In this document: positions 17,831 through 26,330 of the stretch, in pieces
How the letters are laid out: each line of letters opens with the position of its first letter
How positions within the stretch are numbered: the first letter of the stretch is position 1
Source: Vibrio metoecus
GTDB taxonomy: Bacteria; Pseudomonadota; Gammaproteobacteria; Enterobacterales; Vibrionaceae
NCBI RefSeq assembly: GCF_009665255.1
Contig: NZ_CP035686.1
Coordinates: 930,001-994,000, forward strand
Length of the DNA: 64,000 bases
Reading direction: 5' to 3'
The notes under the pieces: model-generated
Database searches by the model: none
Told to the model about the DNA's origin: nothing
Seen by the model: the letters and a program-made list of their open reading frames with translations, nothing else
Position numbers and translations under genes: made by a program

Positions 17831-18304
17831 ATGGAAAAAATTGCCATTTTGGTCGATGTACAAAACGTGTATTACACCTGCCGCGAGCAATATGGCCGGC
17901 ACTTTGACTACAACCAGTTTTGGTCGCAAGTGACGCAAAATCGTACGGTAGTGAAAGCTAATGCCTATGCGATTGCCAGTAAAGATCCGCAGCAGAGGCA
18001 ATTTCATCATATTTTACGAGGGATTGGCTTTGAGGTGATGCTAAAACCTTTTATCCAGCGCAGTGATGGTAGCGCGAAAGGGGATTGGGATGTCGGGATT
18101 GCCCTTGATGGCTATGAATTAGCTCAGGAGGTAGACACCTTGGTGCTCGTTTCTGGGGATGGTGATTTTGAGCCTTTGGTGACCAGAATTGCGCAACGCT
18201 TTCAGGTTAAGGTTGAAGTGTATGGCGTGCCGAAACTGACCGCACAACATTTAATCGATGTCGCCAGTCAATTTCACCCGATTGAGCATCGTCTATTACT
18301 GTAA
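17831..18304 (+). CDS. NYN-domain (LabA/DUF88) putative ribonuclease
   Basis: The 157 residues form one NYN domain, a PIN-like nuclease fold. The acidic residues expected for metal binding are visible: D in ILVDVQNVY, D in GDWDVGIALD, and the VSGDGDF motif. The family is thought to cleave RNA, but the target is unknown. Its 3' end overlaps by 9 bp the convergent small DUF2986 gene. It lies close to the left limit of the genomic island and belongs to the core chromosome. Confidence 0.8.
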   Translation: MEKIAILVDVQNVYYTCREQYGRHFDYNQFWSQVTQNRTVVKANAYAIASKDPQQRQFHHILRGIGFEVMLKPFIQRSDGSAKGDWDVGIALDGYELAQEVDTLVLVSGDGDFEPLVTRIAQRFQVKVEVYGVPKLTAQHLIDVASQFHPIEHRLLL

Positions 18305-18499
18305 TGCGCTATTGCTCAGCGAGGGCTCCGTAGGGTTTGAATCGCGGGTTCCAAGCTCGGGATTCGCTTCTTGTTCTGCCGCGAGTTTAGCCCGATCCGC
18401 TTTAGAAATATAACGAGGCTTATTGCTCGGGTGCAATTTCGCATGTTGCTTTTTAAGGCGTTTTTGTAATGTCTGATTAATTTTCTTTTTACGGTTCAT
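18296..18499 (-). CDS. Small basic protein, DUF2986 family
   Basis: The 67 residues begin MNRKKKINQTLQKRLKK and are very rich in Lys and Arg, with the KLHPSNKPRYISKADRAKL stretch typical of this gammaproteobacterial family. The function is unknown; an RNA- or ribosome-associated role is only a guess. The internal start at 18499 was preferred to the frame start at 18628 because the family begins there. Confidence 0.7.
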   Translation of the reverse strand: MNRKKKINQTLQKRLKKQHAKLHPSNKPRYISKADRAKLAAEQEANPELGTRDSNPTEPSLSNSALQ

Positions 18500-18555
18500 C
18501 GGGTTGTGCTCGAAACAGGCTAAAGGATGATTAGGGATTATCGTCTTGCGATTTG

Positions 18556-18583
18556 AACAAGCGCAGTGTTTGCTGCGCTTGTT
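18556..18583. terminator. Strong hairpin near the island's left edge
   Basis: AACAAGCGCAG and CTGCGCTTGTT form a perfect 11-bp stem around a 6-nt loop. The plus-strand side is followed only by GTTTGCTCT-like sequence, so terminator function is possible but not clear. It lies in the 591-bp gap 18500-19090. Confidence 0.4.
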
Positions 18584-18676
18584 TGCTCTGAGCCGCGTAG
18601 TGTAACTGTATCGAGTGGGTAACATCAACGGTTTACTTGGCCGGAGTAGAGTTCGTGATCTAAAGAATCTAGGCCA

Positions 18677-18904
18677 TTATTCTGCTAAGAAAAAAGGCGA
18701 TAAACGCAATGGCTTCATGATTCGCTGTTTCTCTTTTGAACAGTATTTCGACAGGATGTCGATCTGCACGAGTTGAATCGTCGTGAGGATCTCGACGGTG
18801 AGGGCAACTCGCTCTGCTTTTTGTGGAGTTTTCAAACGACGAATTCTCGTGCTCAGATCATGACAAAGTGGTGGACAACGGAATATTGTGGTCGGGATCC
18901 ACAA
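18677..18904 (-). CDS. Small open frame of unknown nature in the boundary region
   Basis: This 75-codon frame encodes a protein with a basic, Leu/Ile-rich middle (RIRRLKTPQKAERVALTVEIL) and no motif I recognise. No clear ribosome site precedes it. It is the only candidate gene in the 591-bp gap between DUF2986 and nanH. It may be a remnant of island DNA or chance. No function is proposed. Confidence 0.25.
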   Translation of the reverse strand: MWIPTTIFRCPPLCHDLSTRIRRLKTPQKAERVALTVEILTTIQLVQIDILSKYCSKEKQRIMKPLRLSPFFLAE

Positions 18905-19038
18905 TCATCGCCACTTCCTTATACAAGCCACATATAGCTTTTTGACAACAATTATGTGGTTTTGCATGCAAATGTCTACCCAAGATAAGCAGAGTGTTTG
19001 TCAATGTGAGTACTGGTTTGAAACGGTTGACGAGAAAT

Positions 19039-19072
19039 AAGCTGATAGCATCATTTGATGTGCTATCAGCTT
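19039..19072 (-). terminator. Hairpin after nanH
   Basis: AAGCTGATAGCA and TGCTATCAGCTT form a 12-bp perfect stem around a 10-nt loop, 18 bp after the nanH stop. The T-run on the minus strand is weak (TTATTTCT), but position and stem strength suggest the nanH terminator. Confidence 0.7.
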
Positions 19073-19090
19073 TAACACGTTAAGCTGCTC

Positions 19091-21436
19091 TTAGTTTTGC
19101 GATAAGGTCAGCTTCTGTTTTAGCAATGTGATAGGCATACGAAGAATTCGCATATTTGAATTATCCGTTTCAACAATGACAATCGCATTTTCCGAATCCA
19201 ATTGATAAATATCAGAATATGCCGATGCACCATTAACAAGTTGAATTGGTCCTTTCCATGTCACTCCTTCATCGAAGCTAAACCATAAGCCTAGATTTTG
19301 CCTGCCATTTGTCCCCGCAGGGTTTCCTTGTGGGTTAGTAAAGAGTAAGAAATGGCTACCGTCACTTTGCTCGAACCGAGTAATAGAAGCATCAACGGTA
19401 CCAGTACTGATATTGCTAAAGGCGTTAGCGTTGTTAGCCTCAAGTAGGCTCCACGTGATTCCACCATCTTTACTCAAAAATTGCTGGCGTGGGCTATAGT
19501 TCACACCATTAACGATTTGGTTAAAATCAAGGCGTGCAGTAAGGAGTAGATCACCGTTTTGGAGCTCAACCATATCAGCTTCACTAGGTTCGAGAGTTTC
19601 TAGGATACTCGAACTCTTCCAGCGAAAAGGGATAGGGAGTGTTGAACCGGTTTGCCAGTTTGAACCGCCATCATCACTGTAAATAGACATGACGTTCAAG
19701 AAGAAACGATCAAGCACAATCGCTGGGTAGATCAAGCGGCCGTTTTGGCTGCCACTGATATTTTGTTGTCGAGTAAGGGTGATGCCATGACCCGGTCCTG
19801 GGTTGACACTGGCATTCCCATACAAACTCATGGTGTTGCCCGTTTTAATTTTTGTCCAACCAAGCTTTTCAAGGTCTTTCTCTACTTCAGGGGTTTGCTG
19901 TGCCAAATAGAAAGCATCAAACTCCACGAGGTTTTGGCCTTGTTGTGTGAGAGCAATGTTTTGCACATGCAGTCTGCCATCAATTTGGGCATCCGCATTA
20001 CCAAACTGAATGTTGTTCTCCTGCGATACTTCGCCAGCCCAAGTGGTGATTGGCTGACCATCCACGAATAACGTTGTAGTGCGATTTAACGCCGAATATT
20101 GAAGTTCGTAGTCATGGAAAGAGTGAACCTTTGCGTGTTCAGATTGCAGGATAATCGGAGAACTAACACCATTTAGATTAGCGACCAGACTGCCTGATTC
20201 ATCAATACTCAGTGTGAAAACATATTTTCGGCCACCATCGGCAACTTGTATCTGGTTCGCAGCACCATCAACAATTCGGATCTTAGCGTGTGACTGCCAG
20301 TCTTGCTGGCTATTTAGGCTGGTATTTCGGCGATACAGCTCTGAACCACCCCAACCAGCAATTTGGAAACTGCGTTCTTTCACCTGATCGGTAACATCGA
20401 TAGGCGCTTGCCAATTCCCTGATGCAACATTATAGACGCTGTAAAAAATACCATTTGGCATCCATGGTTTTATTCGATCTCCGTTTTGTGCGGCATCGGT
20501 CGGCCATCGAGCATAAGAGACAAGAACCGTATTAGAGGAAGGATCATAGATAGGCCGAGGATCAGAGAAATCAAACTCATCACTGACATTGATTTGCTCA
20601 GTGAGGTTGAGCTCGGTATCCCAAGTTATGCCGCCATCTCGTGAGGTACGAGTGATTATGTCATTGGTATTACTTAGAGCACCGGGGTCGCCACCGCCGA
20701 CACGTTTCTCTGCAAATGCGGTTACCACCCCTGGTGTTACGCTACTTGCTACAATGGATGGTATACGGTCTGGGCCTCTGAAGATAACGTCGCCTTGAAT
20801 TTCAAACTTAATATCCCGATAGGCGGCGACACCATCCGTATTTGATGAGCCATTCCCCCATACGATCATATTTTGTTTTGATGCAGTAGGCTGGATGTTG
20901 TCACGAATGAGTTTGCCATCGAAGTAAAAGCTAGCGGATGGGTTACTTCCAGGAAAGAAAACCAATTCAAATTTATGATATTCCGTTGCTGCAGTGCCGG
21001 TTGCCAAAACGGTACGTCCAGTTTGCCCTTCAAATTCAACAACCAAGTTACCACTGCTGTCTAATGAAATGATGGGTAAGACACGCTGAGTGCCGTTGGC
21101 GTAGTAGTTTGTGATCATTCCACCACTGAGCACTTTCATTTCTGTCGTCATTCGCCAACCGAAACTTGATGCTTGGGCATGTTGATTAGTAGAGAGAGAA
21201 TATGTCCATTGAGCTCTCCCTCCATTACCTTGCACCAACCAAGCGGGCATTCCATCTGCATTGGTTAAAACACCACTGCCATTATTCGTGTTGTCTTGCA
21301 TCCATCCCTGCTTGGCAGGGCTGTCAAACTCAGTGTCACCCGTTGCGTTATAGTCAAAAAGTGCGGCGTTTGAGCTTGTCGCCATACCGAACATAGCAAG
21401 CATTAAAGCGGTTTTCTTTACGTTTTTGAAACGCAT
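19091..21436 (-). CDS. nanH: Secreted sialidase (neuraminidase) NanH
   Basis: This enzyme cleaves sialic acid from gangliosides and glycans outside the cell. It exposes the GM1 cholera toxin receptor and frees sialic acid as food. The 781 residues match the length of the known V. cholerae sialidase. The signal peptide ends at SSNA before ALFDYNATG. A lectin-like domain precedes the beta-propeller, with a second lectin-like insert. Four Asp-boxes are visible (SRDGGITW, SDDGGSNW, SKDGGITW, SFDEGVTW), plus the FRGPDRIPS segment holding the first catalytic Arg. ATG 21436 was chosen over the frame start 21514 because the signal peptide begins there, preceded by AAGGGAGT. It lies last on the minus strand after nagA, 421 bp apart, so it probably has its own promoter. 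Confidence 0.97.
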   Translation of the reverse strand: MRFKNVKKTALMLAMFGMATSSNAALFDYNATGDTEFDSPAKQGWMQDNTNNGSGVLTNADGMPAWLVQGNGGRAQWTYSLSTNQHAQASSFGWRMTTEMKVLSGGMITNYYANGTQRVLPIISLDSSGNLVVEFEGQTGRTVLATGTAATEYHKFELVFFPGSNPSASFYFDGKLIRDNIQPTASKQNMIVWGNGSSNTDGVAAYRDIKFEIQGDVIFRGPDRIPSIVASSVTPGVVTAFAEKRVGGGDPGALSNTNDIITRTSRDGGITWDTELNLTEQINVSDEFDFSDPRPIYDPSSNTVLVSYARWPTDAAQNGDRIKPWMPNGIFYSVYNVASGNWQAPIDVTDQVKERSFQIAGWGGSELYRRNTSLNSQQDWQSHAKIRIVDGAANQIQVADGGRKYVFTLSIDESGSLVANLNGVSSPIILQSEHAKVHSFHDYELQYSALNRTTTLFVDGQPITTWAGEVSQENNIQFGNADAQIDGRLHVQNIALTQQGQNLVEFDAFYLAQQTPEVEKDLEKLGWTKIKTGNTMSLYGNASVNPGPGHGITLTRQQNISGSQNGRLIYPAIVLDRFFLNVMSIYSDDGGSNWQTGSTLPIPFRWKSSSILETLEPSEADMVELQNGDLLLTARLDFNQIVNGVNYSPRQQFLSKDGGITWSLLEANNANAFSNISTGTVDASITRFEQSDGSHFLLFTNPQGNPAGTNGRQNLGLWFSFDEGVTWKGPIQLVNGASAYSDIYQLDSENAIVIVETDNSNMRILRMPITLLKQKLTLSQN

Positions 21437-21779
21437 ATCTACTCCCTTTATATTAGAATCTGTTTCCTTGTGAATCGATGCTCTTCTTCGTTGTGAAGTC
21501 ATCTTGATTGACAAGTCTCCATCGAATGTAAGGCTTGGAAACGTTCACATTTCCAGTTGTAGATTCTCATTAAAAAATATTTTCTTCATGAACTACGATC
21601 GCAAAAAAAATAATTTCCAAAATGTTTTTGTGTGTTGTTTAATCGATGAGACATCAACACGTTGCAGTTATGTTCGTACTTAGATGTGTGTAGTTGGGTT
21701 AGAGGAAGCTACGGAAGTCGGAATAACGGTGACGGAAGTGCAGTTAATGCCTAAAGGCATATAGATTTTTTGGGAAGAG

Positions 21780-21813
21780 CTATTCCAATGATCTCTGCTG
21801 AACATTGGAATAG
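21780..21813. repeat. 11-bp inverted repeat in the nagA-nanH gap
   Basis: CTATTCCAATG and CATTGGAATAG flank a 12-nt loop, 45 bp after the nagA stop. There is no T-run, so it may be an mRNA end-protecting hairpin rather than a terminator. Apart from the presumed nanH promoter, no other element is recognised in the 421-bp gap 21437-21857. Confidence 0.5.
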
Positions 21814-21857
21814 TGAAAGATCTGGTCAATAACGGATTGGCATGTTTGATCGGTAGC

Positions 21858-22994
21858 TCAGTTGTAGAGTACGCCTTCACTGACTACAGCCAAGCTTTCA
21901 TATTTGGAGTTTAATACAGTGGCGGCGGCTCGATAATTGGGCTTTAGTTGCCCTAAATCATCACAATGGATTGCTTGAGCCGGATAAGACGAGGCCATTC
22001 TTAGTGCTTCATCTTCCGCGATTCCCCAACGAATAACATTGGCAACCGATTCATCCATCCCGATGTGTGCTCCCGCAAGGTTGCCTCGGCTATTAACCAG
22101 TTTATTATCGATGACGCGAATGGTTTCCCCATCCAATTCAAACTGGTTAGTCACACTGCCAAGGCTAGCCATGGCATCGGTAACAATAAGAAGTTTGTCT
22201 TTAGGTTTGATTCGCTTAGCGAGTAAAAAGCTTTGTGGATGGACATGAATTCCATCAGTTATTACTGAACACCAAGCATGATCGGTATTCAATGCTGTAC
22301 CGACAACTCCGGGTTCACGACTCTCAAAAGGCGACATGGCATTAAATAAGTGGGTAAATCCATCAATGAGAGCTAACTTCTCAGTGGTTAATTGGGCTGT
22401 AGTGGCATTACTGTGACCACACGAGAAAGTAACATGATGATCCTTTAACCACTTTAGTGAGTCGATGGAGAGGTTTTCAGCCGCGACCGTTACAAGAACT
22501 TTGCCTTTGGTTGGCCAGTGAAACTGTGAAAGTTGTTCGGGTGTCGGGGAATAGAACAGATCTGGGTTATGAGCGCCTTTCTTTTCTGGGTTTAACCAAG
22601 GCCCCTCTAAGTGAATACCCAACACACCCGAGACTTGATTTTCGATTGCAGATTGAATGGCATCAAGTGCACGGTTGATGTGTTCCGGTGTTGCACTGAT
22701 TAAGGTTGGAAGCAGATAGGCGGTGCCGTGAGTTCTGTGTGCTCGGCAGATCGAATCAATACCCGCAAGAGTCATGTCATTATTGAACATGACATCGCCA
22801 CCGCCATTAACTTGTAAGTCAATGAATCCTGGAGCGATCAATGCACCATCAAAATGTTGATGCTCAATATCCTCCGTCAGAGACTCAATAGGAACAATGG
22901 AGTGAATGTGTGAACCTTCCCAAACCATTGCCGCATTCTCGTAATACTGAATTCCATCAAAAAGCCGTGTGGCTGAAATTGCCTTTAATGCCAT
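21858..22994 (-). CDS. nagA: N-acetylglucosamine-6-phosphate deacetylase
   Basis: This cytoplasmic metal-dependent amidohydrolase makes glucosamine-6-P and acetate from GlcNAc-6-P, the last step that joins sialic acid breakdown to amino-sugar metabolism. The 378 residues show the family marks: APGFIDLQVNGGG, LEGPWLNPEKKGAH, SCGHSNATT, HLFNAMSPF and the VTDAMAS motif with the catalytic Asp. It follows nanK by 3 bp, so nanE-nanK-nagA is one operon. A second chromosomal nagA is expected elsewhere in Vibrio, making this the island copy. Confidence 0.95.
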   Translation of the reverse strand: MALKAISATRLFDGIQYYENAAMVWEGSHIHSIVPIESLTEDIEHQHFDGALIAPGFIDLQVNGGGDVMFNNDMTLAGIDSICRAHRTHGTAYLLPTLISATPEHINRALDAIQSAIENQVSGVLGIHLEGPWLNPEKKGAHNPDLFYSPTPEQLSQFHWPTKGKVLVTVAAENLSIDSLKWLKDHHVTFSCGHSNATTAQLTTEKLALIDGFTHLFNAMSPFESREPGVVGTALNTDHAWCSVITDGIHVHPQSFLLAKRIKPKDKLLIVTDAMASLGSVTNQFELDGETIRVIDNKLVNSRGNLAGAHIGMDESVANVIRWGIAEDEALRMASSYPAQAIHCDDLGQLKPNYRAAATVLNSKYESLAVVSEGVLYN

Positions 22995-22997
22995 CGT

Positions 22998-23861
22998 TTA
23001 CTCCTTAAACTGAAATGCTGCTCCGAGTAGGCAAGCATCATAATCGCCATGAGCAGGAATGACAGGGATGTGAAATACGGATGGCCTAGATTGAATAGCT
23101 TTGTTGAGGCGTTCAAGGTAGCCCTCTGCGAGACCAATTCCACCACCCAAAACAATAATATCCAGATCTAAGCATGCTTTAAGATTACAGCATAATGTGG
23201 CTACTGCTTGCACACTTCGATTGATGATCGCTTCTGCTTTCGGGTTGAACGCTGCTTGCTTAAATAACTCAACATTGCTCATTGTCTCGGTAAAAGTGGT
23301 TTCGCTCTCTTTTTGAATCGCGTTACCTGAAGCCATGGACTCAACACAACCTCGCTGACCACATCCGCATAATGGACCTTCAATGGCCACCGACATGTGA
23401 CCTATGTGTCCCGCTAAACCGCTGTTTCCTTTGTGAAGCTTGCCATCAATGATGATTCCGCCACCAACCCCTGTTGAAACCGTAATAAAAGCCATATTTA
23501 AGCTAGGATTTTTTAACTGCACAAATTCAAACCATGCCGCGGCCTGTGCATCATTAAGAATGGAGACTGGTTTATTAGTGAGTTGTTCTAGCGTTTGAGC
23601 TAATGGAAAAGGTACAGGGAAATTAAGAGTCTCTGGATTTATCGATGTGATGCCTTCTGGCGTTACATAACCTGTTGTTGATACGCCTACATAATCGATA
23701 GAAGGGAGCCATTCAGTGACCTTTTCGAGAATCGCTTGAACAAACTTGGTGACGTCCTGCACCACAGGCGTTGCTATCTGGTAACGCTGTATGATCGTAC
23801 CTTCTTCTACAATCGCTAATGCTATTTTTGTTCCGCCGATATCGATGGCTAGTGTGCGCAT
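22998..23861 (-). CDS. nanK: N-acetylmannosamine kinase (ROK family)
   Basis: This enzyme phosphorylates ManNAc with ATP. The 287 residues show the ATP-binding IDIGGTKIALA motif, the ROK catalytic region GVGGGIIIDGKLHKGNSGLAGHIGH, and the zinc-binding CGCGQRGCVES segment. It overlaps the 3' end of nanE by 13 bp, which argues for translational coupling within nanE-nanK-nagA. Confidence 0.95.
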   Translation of the reverse strand: MRTLAIDIGGTKIALAIVEEGTIIQRYQIATPVVQDVTKFVQAILEKVTEWLPSIDYVGVSTTGYVTPEGITSINPETLNFPVPFPLAQTLEQLTNKPVSILNDAQAAAWFEFVQLKNPSLNMAFITVSTGVGGGIIIDGKLHKGNSGLAGHIGHMSVAIEGPLCGCGQRGCVESMASGNAIQKESETTFTETMSNVELFKQAAFNPKAEAIINRSVQAVATLCCNLKACLDLDIIVLGGGIGLAEGYLERLNKAIQSRPSVFHIPVIPAHGDYDACLLGAAFQFKE

Positions 23862-24571
23862 TTCCTTTCTCCCGCAGCTTGGGTTGCGTTATTGAACCAT
23901 TGAGTAACCACTTCTAATCGAGTCAATGCAGAACCAACCGTTACGGCAACCGCACCAGACTCAATAGCTTTCGCTGCTAACTCAGGCGTATTGTATCGAC
24001 CTTCCGCCATGGTAAAAAAGCCGGCTTCAGAAAACGCTTTCACAAGTTGGAAATCTGGAACCGTGGGCTCAATATCTCCGACATAGCCTGACAGTGTTGA
24101 TCCAACAATTTCAACACCTTGTGAGTTAGCCCATAATCCATCCTCGAATGTGGAGCAATCGGCCATCGCAAAACATCCCGTGTTTTTGATTGCTTGCGCA
24201 ATACGTTCTCGACTTTCAGGGCGTGTTCTATCGGTGGCATCAAAAGCAATGACCGTTGCGCCAGCATTTGCTAAGCCATCAACATCTGAAACAAAAGGAG
24301 TGATTCGAATTGGGCTATCAGGCAAGTCACGCTTAACGATACCTATAATCGGAATTGTTACTGCGGCGGATACAGCAGCCACGTTATTCACACCTTCAAT
24401 GCGCAGCGCTTTTGCACCCGCTTGTTCGACGGCGATCGCCATCGCCACAATGAAATCTGTTTTATCGAGTGGGCTGCCTGTTACAGGTTGTATGGAAACG
24501 ACAGTTTGGCCGTTTAAAAATCGCTTTAACTCTTCGATATTCAAAAAATTCTTTCTCACGACGGGCCTCAT
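23849..24571 (-). CDS. nanE: N-acetylmannosamine-6-phosphate 2-epimerase
   Basis: This enzyme converts ManNAc-6-P to GlcNAc-6-P. The 240 residues form a TIM-barrel epimerase with IPIIGIVKRDLPDSP, IAFDATDRTRP and AVTVGSALTRLE, which contain the conserved Lys and phosphate-binding segments. It is the first gene of the minus-strand nan operon and diverges from siaP across about 214 bp of regulatory sequence. Confidence 0.95.
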   Translation of the reverse strand: MRPVVRKNFLNIEELKRFLNGQTVVSIQPVTGSPLDKTDFIVAMAIAVEQAGAKALRIEGVNNVAAVSAAVTIPIIGIVKRDLPDSPIRITPFVSDVDGLANAGATVIAFDATDRTRPESRERIAQAIKNTGCFAMADCSTFEDGLWANSQGVEIVGSTLSGYVGDIEPTVPDFQLVKAFSEAGFFTMAEGRYNTPELAAKAIESGAVAVTVGSALTRLEVVTQWFNNATQAAGERKCAH

Positions 24572-24652
24572 TTTTCTTTTCTAAAAACGTTTTTAATTCC
24601 TGACTTGATGAACAAAAGGACTCTTGTAACCAAATTTTGTTCGCCATCACAC

Positions 24653-24744
24653 TTTGAAAAAAGGTGGTTTGAAAATAATCTCCACCGCAATGATAATTCA
24701 TAACGAAGATTTTTTTCAAACGAAATAAAAGTTTTTTTTGAAAA
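24653..24744. promoter_or_regulatory. Candidate NanR sites: four TTTGAAAA motifs in the nanE-siaP gap
   Basis: TTTGAAAA occurs at 24653-24660, 24668-24675 and 24737-24744, and its reverse at 24713-24720. The last two face each other as an inverted repeat. The gap is the divergent control region for nanE-K-A and siaPQM-nanA. RpiR-type NanR proteins in Vibrio are known to repress such regions until ManNAc-6-P is present. The assignment of this motif to NanR is an inference. Confidence 0.45.
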
Positions 24745-24785
24745 TGGTGAGACAAGGCGTAACAGGAAAGAACAAAGGGAAAAAT

Positions 24786-25751
24786 ATGAAAACCATTAAT
24801 AAGATTACTATCGCAATACTTACTTTGAGTGCTGCTGCTTCTGTCAATGCTGCGACGACTTTAAAGATGGGGATGCAAGCTTCTGTGGGGTCTGTAGAGT
24901 ATAACTCGGCAAAAATGCTTGCCGACACATTAGAAGAAATGAGTCAAGGAGAGATCAAACTCGCTTTGTACCCAAGCGCCCAGCTTGGTGATGATCGTGC
25001 CATGCTTCAGCAATTGACGCTGGGAGATCTCGATATAACTTATGCTGAGTTTGGTCGTATGGGGCTTTGGATACCGCGAGCAGAAGCGGTCATGCTCCCT
25101 TATGTTGCGAAAGATTTTGACCATTTACGCCGCATGTTTGAATCTGACTTTGGTCAAGGTGTTCGTGATGAAATGCTCCAGAAGTTCAACTGGCGTGCTT
25201 TGGACACTTGGTATAACGGTACCCGTGAAACCACTTCAAACCGTCCCCTCAATTCGATTGAAGATTTTAAAGGGTTAAAACTTCGAGTCCCGAATGCTAA
25301 GCAAAACCTCAATTACGCAAAGCTGTCTGGTGCCTCGCCAACCCCCATGTCATTCTCTGAAGTTTATTTAGCGCTGCAGACCAATGCCGTAGATGGGCAA
25401 GAAAACCCGCTACCAACAATTAAAACAATGAAGTTCTATGAAGTTCAAAAGAACTTAGCCATGACACATCATATTGTTAACGATCAAATGGTGATCATTT
25501 CAGAATCTACTTGGCAGAAGCTTTCTGATGTGGATAAAGACATCATTCAGAAAGCCGTGCAGAAAGTGGGAGATGCTCATACACAGACCGTTAAAACTCA
25601 AGAGGCAGAATTGGTCTCCTTCTTCAAGAGTGAAGGTATCAACGTGACTTACCCAGATCTGGAGCCATTCCGAGAAGCGATGCAACCACTTTACAAGGAG
25701 TTTGACAGTAACATCGGTCAGCCGATTGTGTCGAAATTGGCAGCAATGTAA
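24786..25751 (+). CDS. siaP: Sialic acid TRAP transporter, periplasmic binding protein
   Basis: The 321 residues are of the DctP family. The signal peptide (about 1-22) ends at SVNA before ATTLKMGMQ. The substrate-contacting Arg lies in the LKLRVPNAK segment, as in SiaP of Haemophilus and Vibrio. It captures Neu5Ac in the periplasm and delivers it to SiaQM. ATG 24786, after an AAGGGA ribosome site, was chosen over the frame start at 24738 because the signal peptide starts there. It is the first gene of siaPQM-nanA. Confidence 0.96.
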   Translation: MKTINKITIAILTLSAAASVNAATTLKMGMQASVGSVEYNSAKMLADTLEEMSQGEIKLALYPSAQLGDDRAMLQQLTLGDLDITYAEFGRMGLWIPRAEAVMLPYVAKDFDHLRRMFESDFGQGVRDEMLQKFNWRALDTWYNGTRETTSNRPLNSIEDFKGLKLRVPNAKQNLNYAKLSGASPTPMSFSEVYLALQTNAVDGQENPLPTIKTMKFYEVQKNLAMTHHIVNDQMVIISESTWQKLSDVDKDIIQKAVQKVGDAHTQTVKTQEAELVSFFKSEGINVTYPDLEPFREAMQPLYKEFDSNIGQPIVSKLAAM

Positions 25752-25801
25752 AGGGTAGGGTTCTCTGTCTCATTAAATTAGCTGGCTAGGACTGGTCAGC
25801 T

Positions 25802-26323
25802 ATGGAGTTTAAGATGTTACGTAAGATAATTAATAATATTGAAGAAATCATTACTGTGCCTCTAATGGCGGCCTTGCTTGCTGTTTTGACTTGGCAAATT
25901 GGTACCCGTTGGCTTCTCAATGATCCTTCTTTGTGGAGTGAAGAGCTTGCCCGATTACTCTTCATGTATATGTGTTTAGTGGGATGTGCTATCGCCATTA
26001 AACGAAGTTCTCACGTCAATATCACTTTTTTCTCTGACAAACTTCCTGAAAAGGCGCGCTTGTCTTTAGTCCTATCGTTAGAGATTGCCGTGCTGGTTTC
26101 TATTGGTGCAATCATTGTGCTCGGCTATCAACATGCCCAGCGTAATGCATTCTTTGAATTGATCACATTAGGGATATCGAGTAGCTGGATGAATTATAGC
26201 TTACCTGTGGGTGGCGTGTTTATGGTGTTTAGACAACTCGAAAAAATCTTTAACCTTATGAAGCTGCTACTGGGTGTTAGCTCATCTGCTTCATTAATTG
26301 ATCAGCAAGTAACGGAGAGGTAG
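25802..26323 (+). CDS. siaQ: Sialic acid TRAP transporter, small membrane subunit
   Basis: This small inner-membrane subunit has four hydrophobic segments and the SEELARLLFMYM stretch seen in DctQ proteins. It supports the large subunit in sodium-driven import of Neu5Ac. The frame begins at ATG 25802 (173 residues). ATG 25814 (169 residues) has a better GGAG ribosome site 6 nt upstream, so either start is possible. It lies 50 bp after siaP and 7 bp before siaM. Confidence 0.94.
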   Translation: MEFKMLRKIINNIEEIITVPLMAALLAVLTWQIGTRWLLNDPSLWSEELARLLFMYMCLVGCAIAIKRSSHVNITFFSDKLPEKARLSLVLSLEIAVLVSIGAIIVLGYQHAQRNAFFELITLGISSSWMNYSLPVGGVFMVFRQLEKIFNLMKLLLGVSSSASLIDQQVTER

Positions 26324-26330
26324 TAGGACT

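Noticed and set aside
18641..18670. AGATTC and GAACTCT pieces resembling the tRNA-Ser 3' half on the minus strand
   Set aside because: They are separated by unrelated bases and in the wrong arrangement for an attachment copy.
21851..21875. A stretch like a tRNA D-arm (GGTAGCTCAGTTGTAGAG), possibly an attachment site
   Set aside because: It overlaps the last codons and stop of nagA, and no acceptor or anticodon stem surrounds it.
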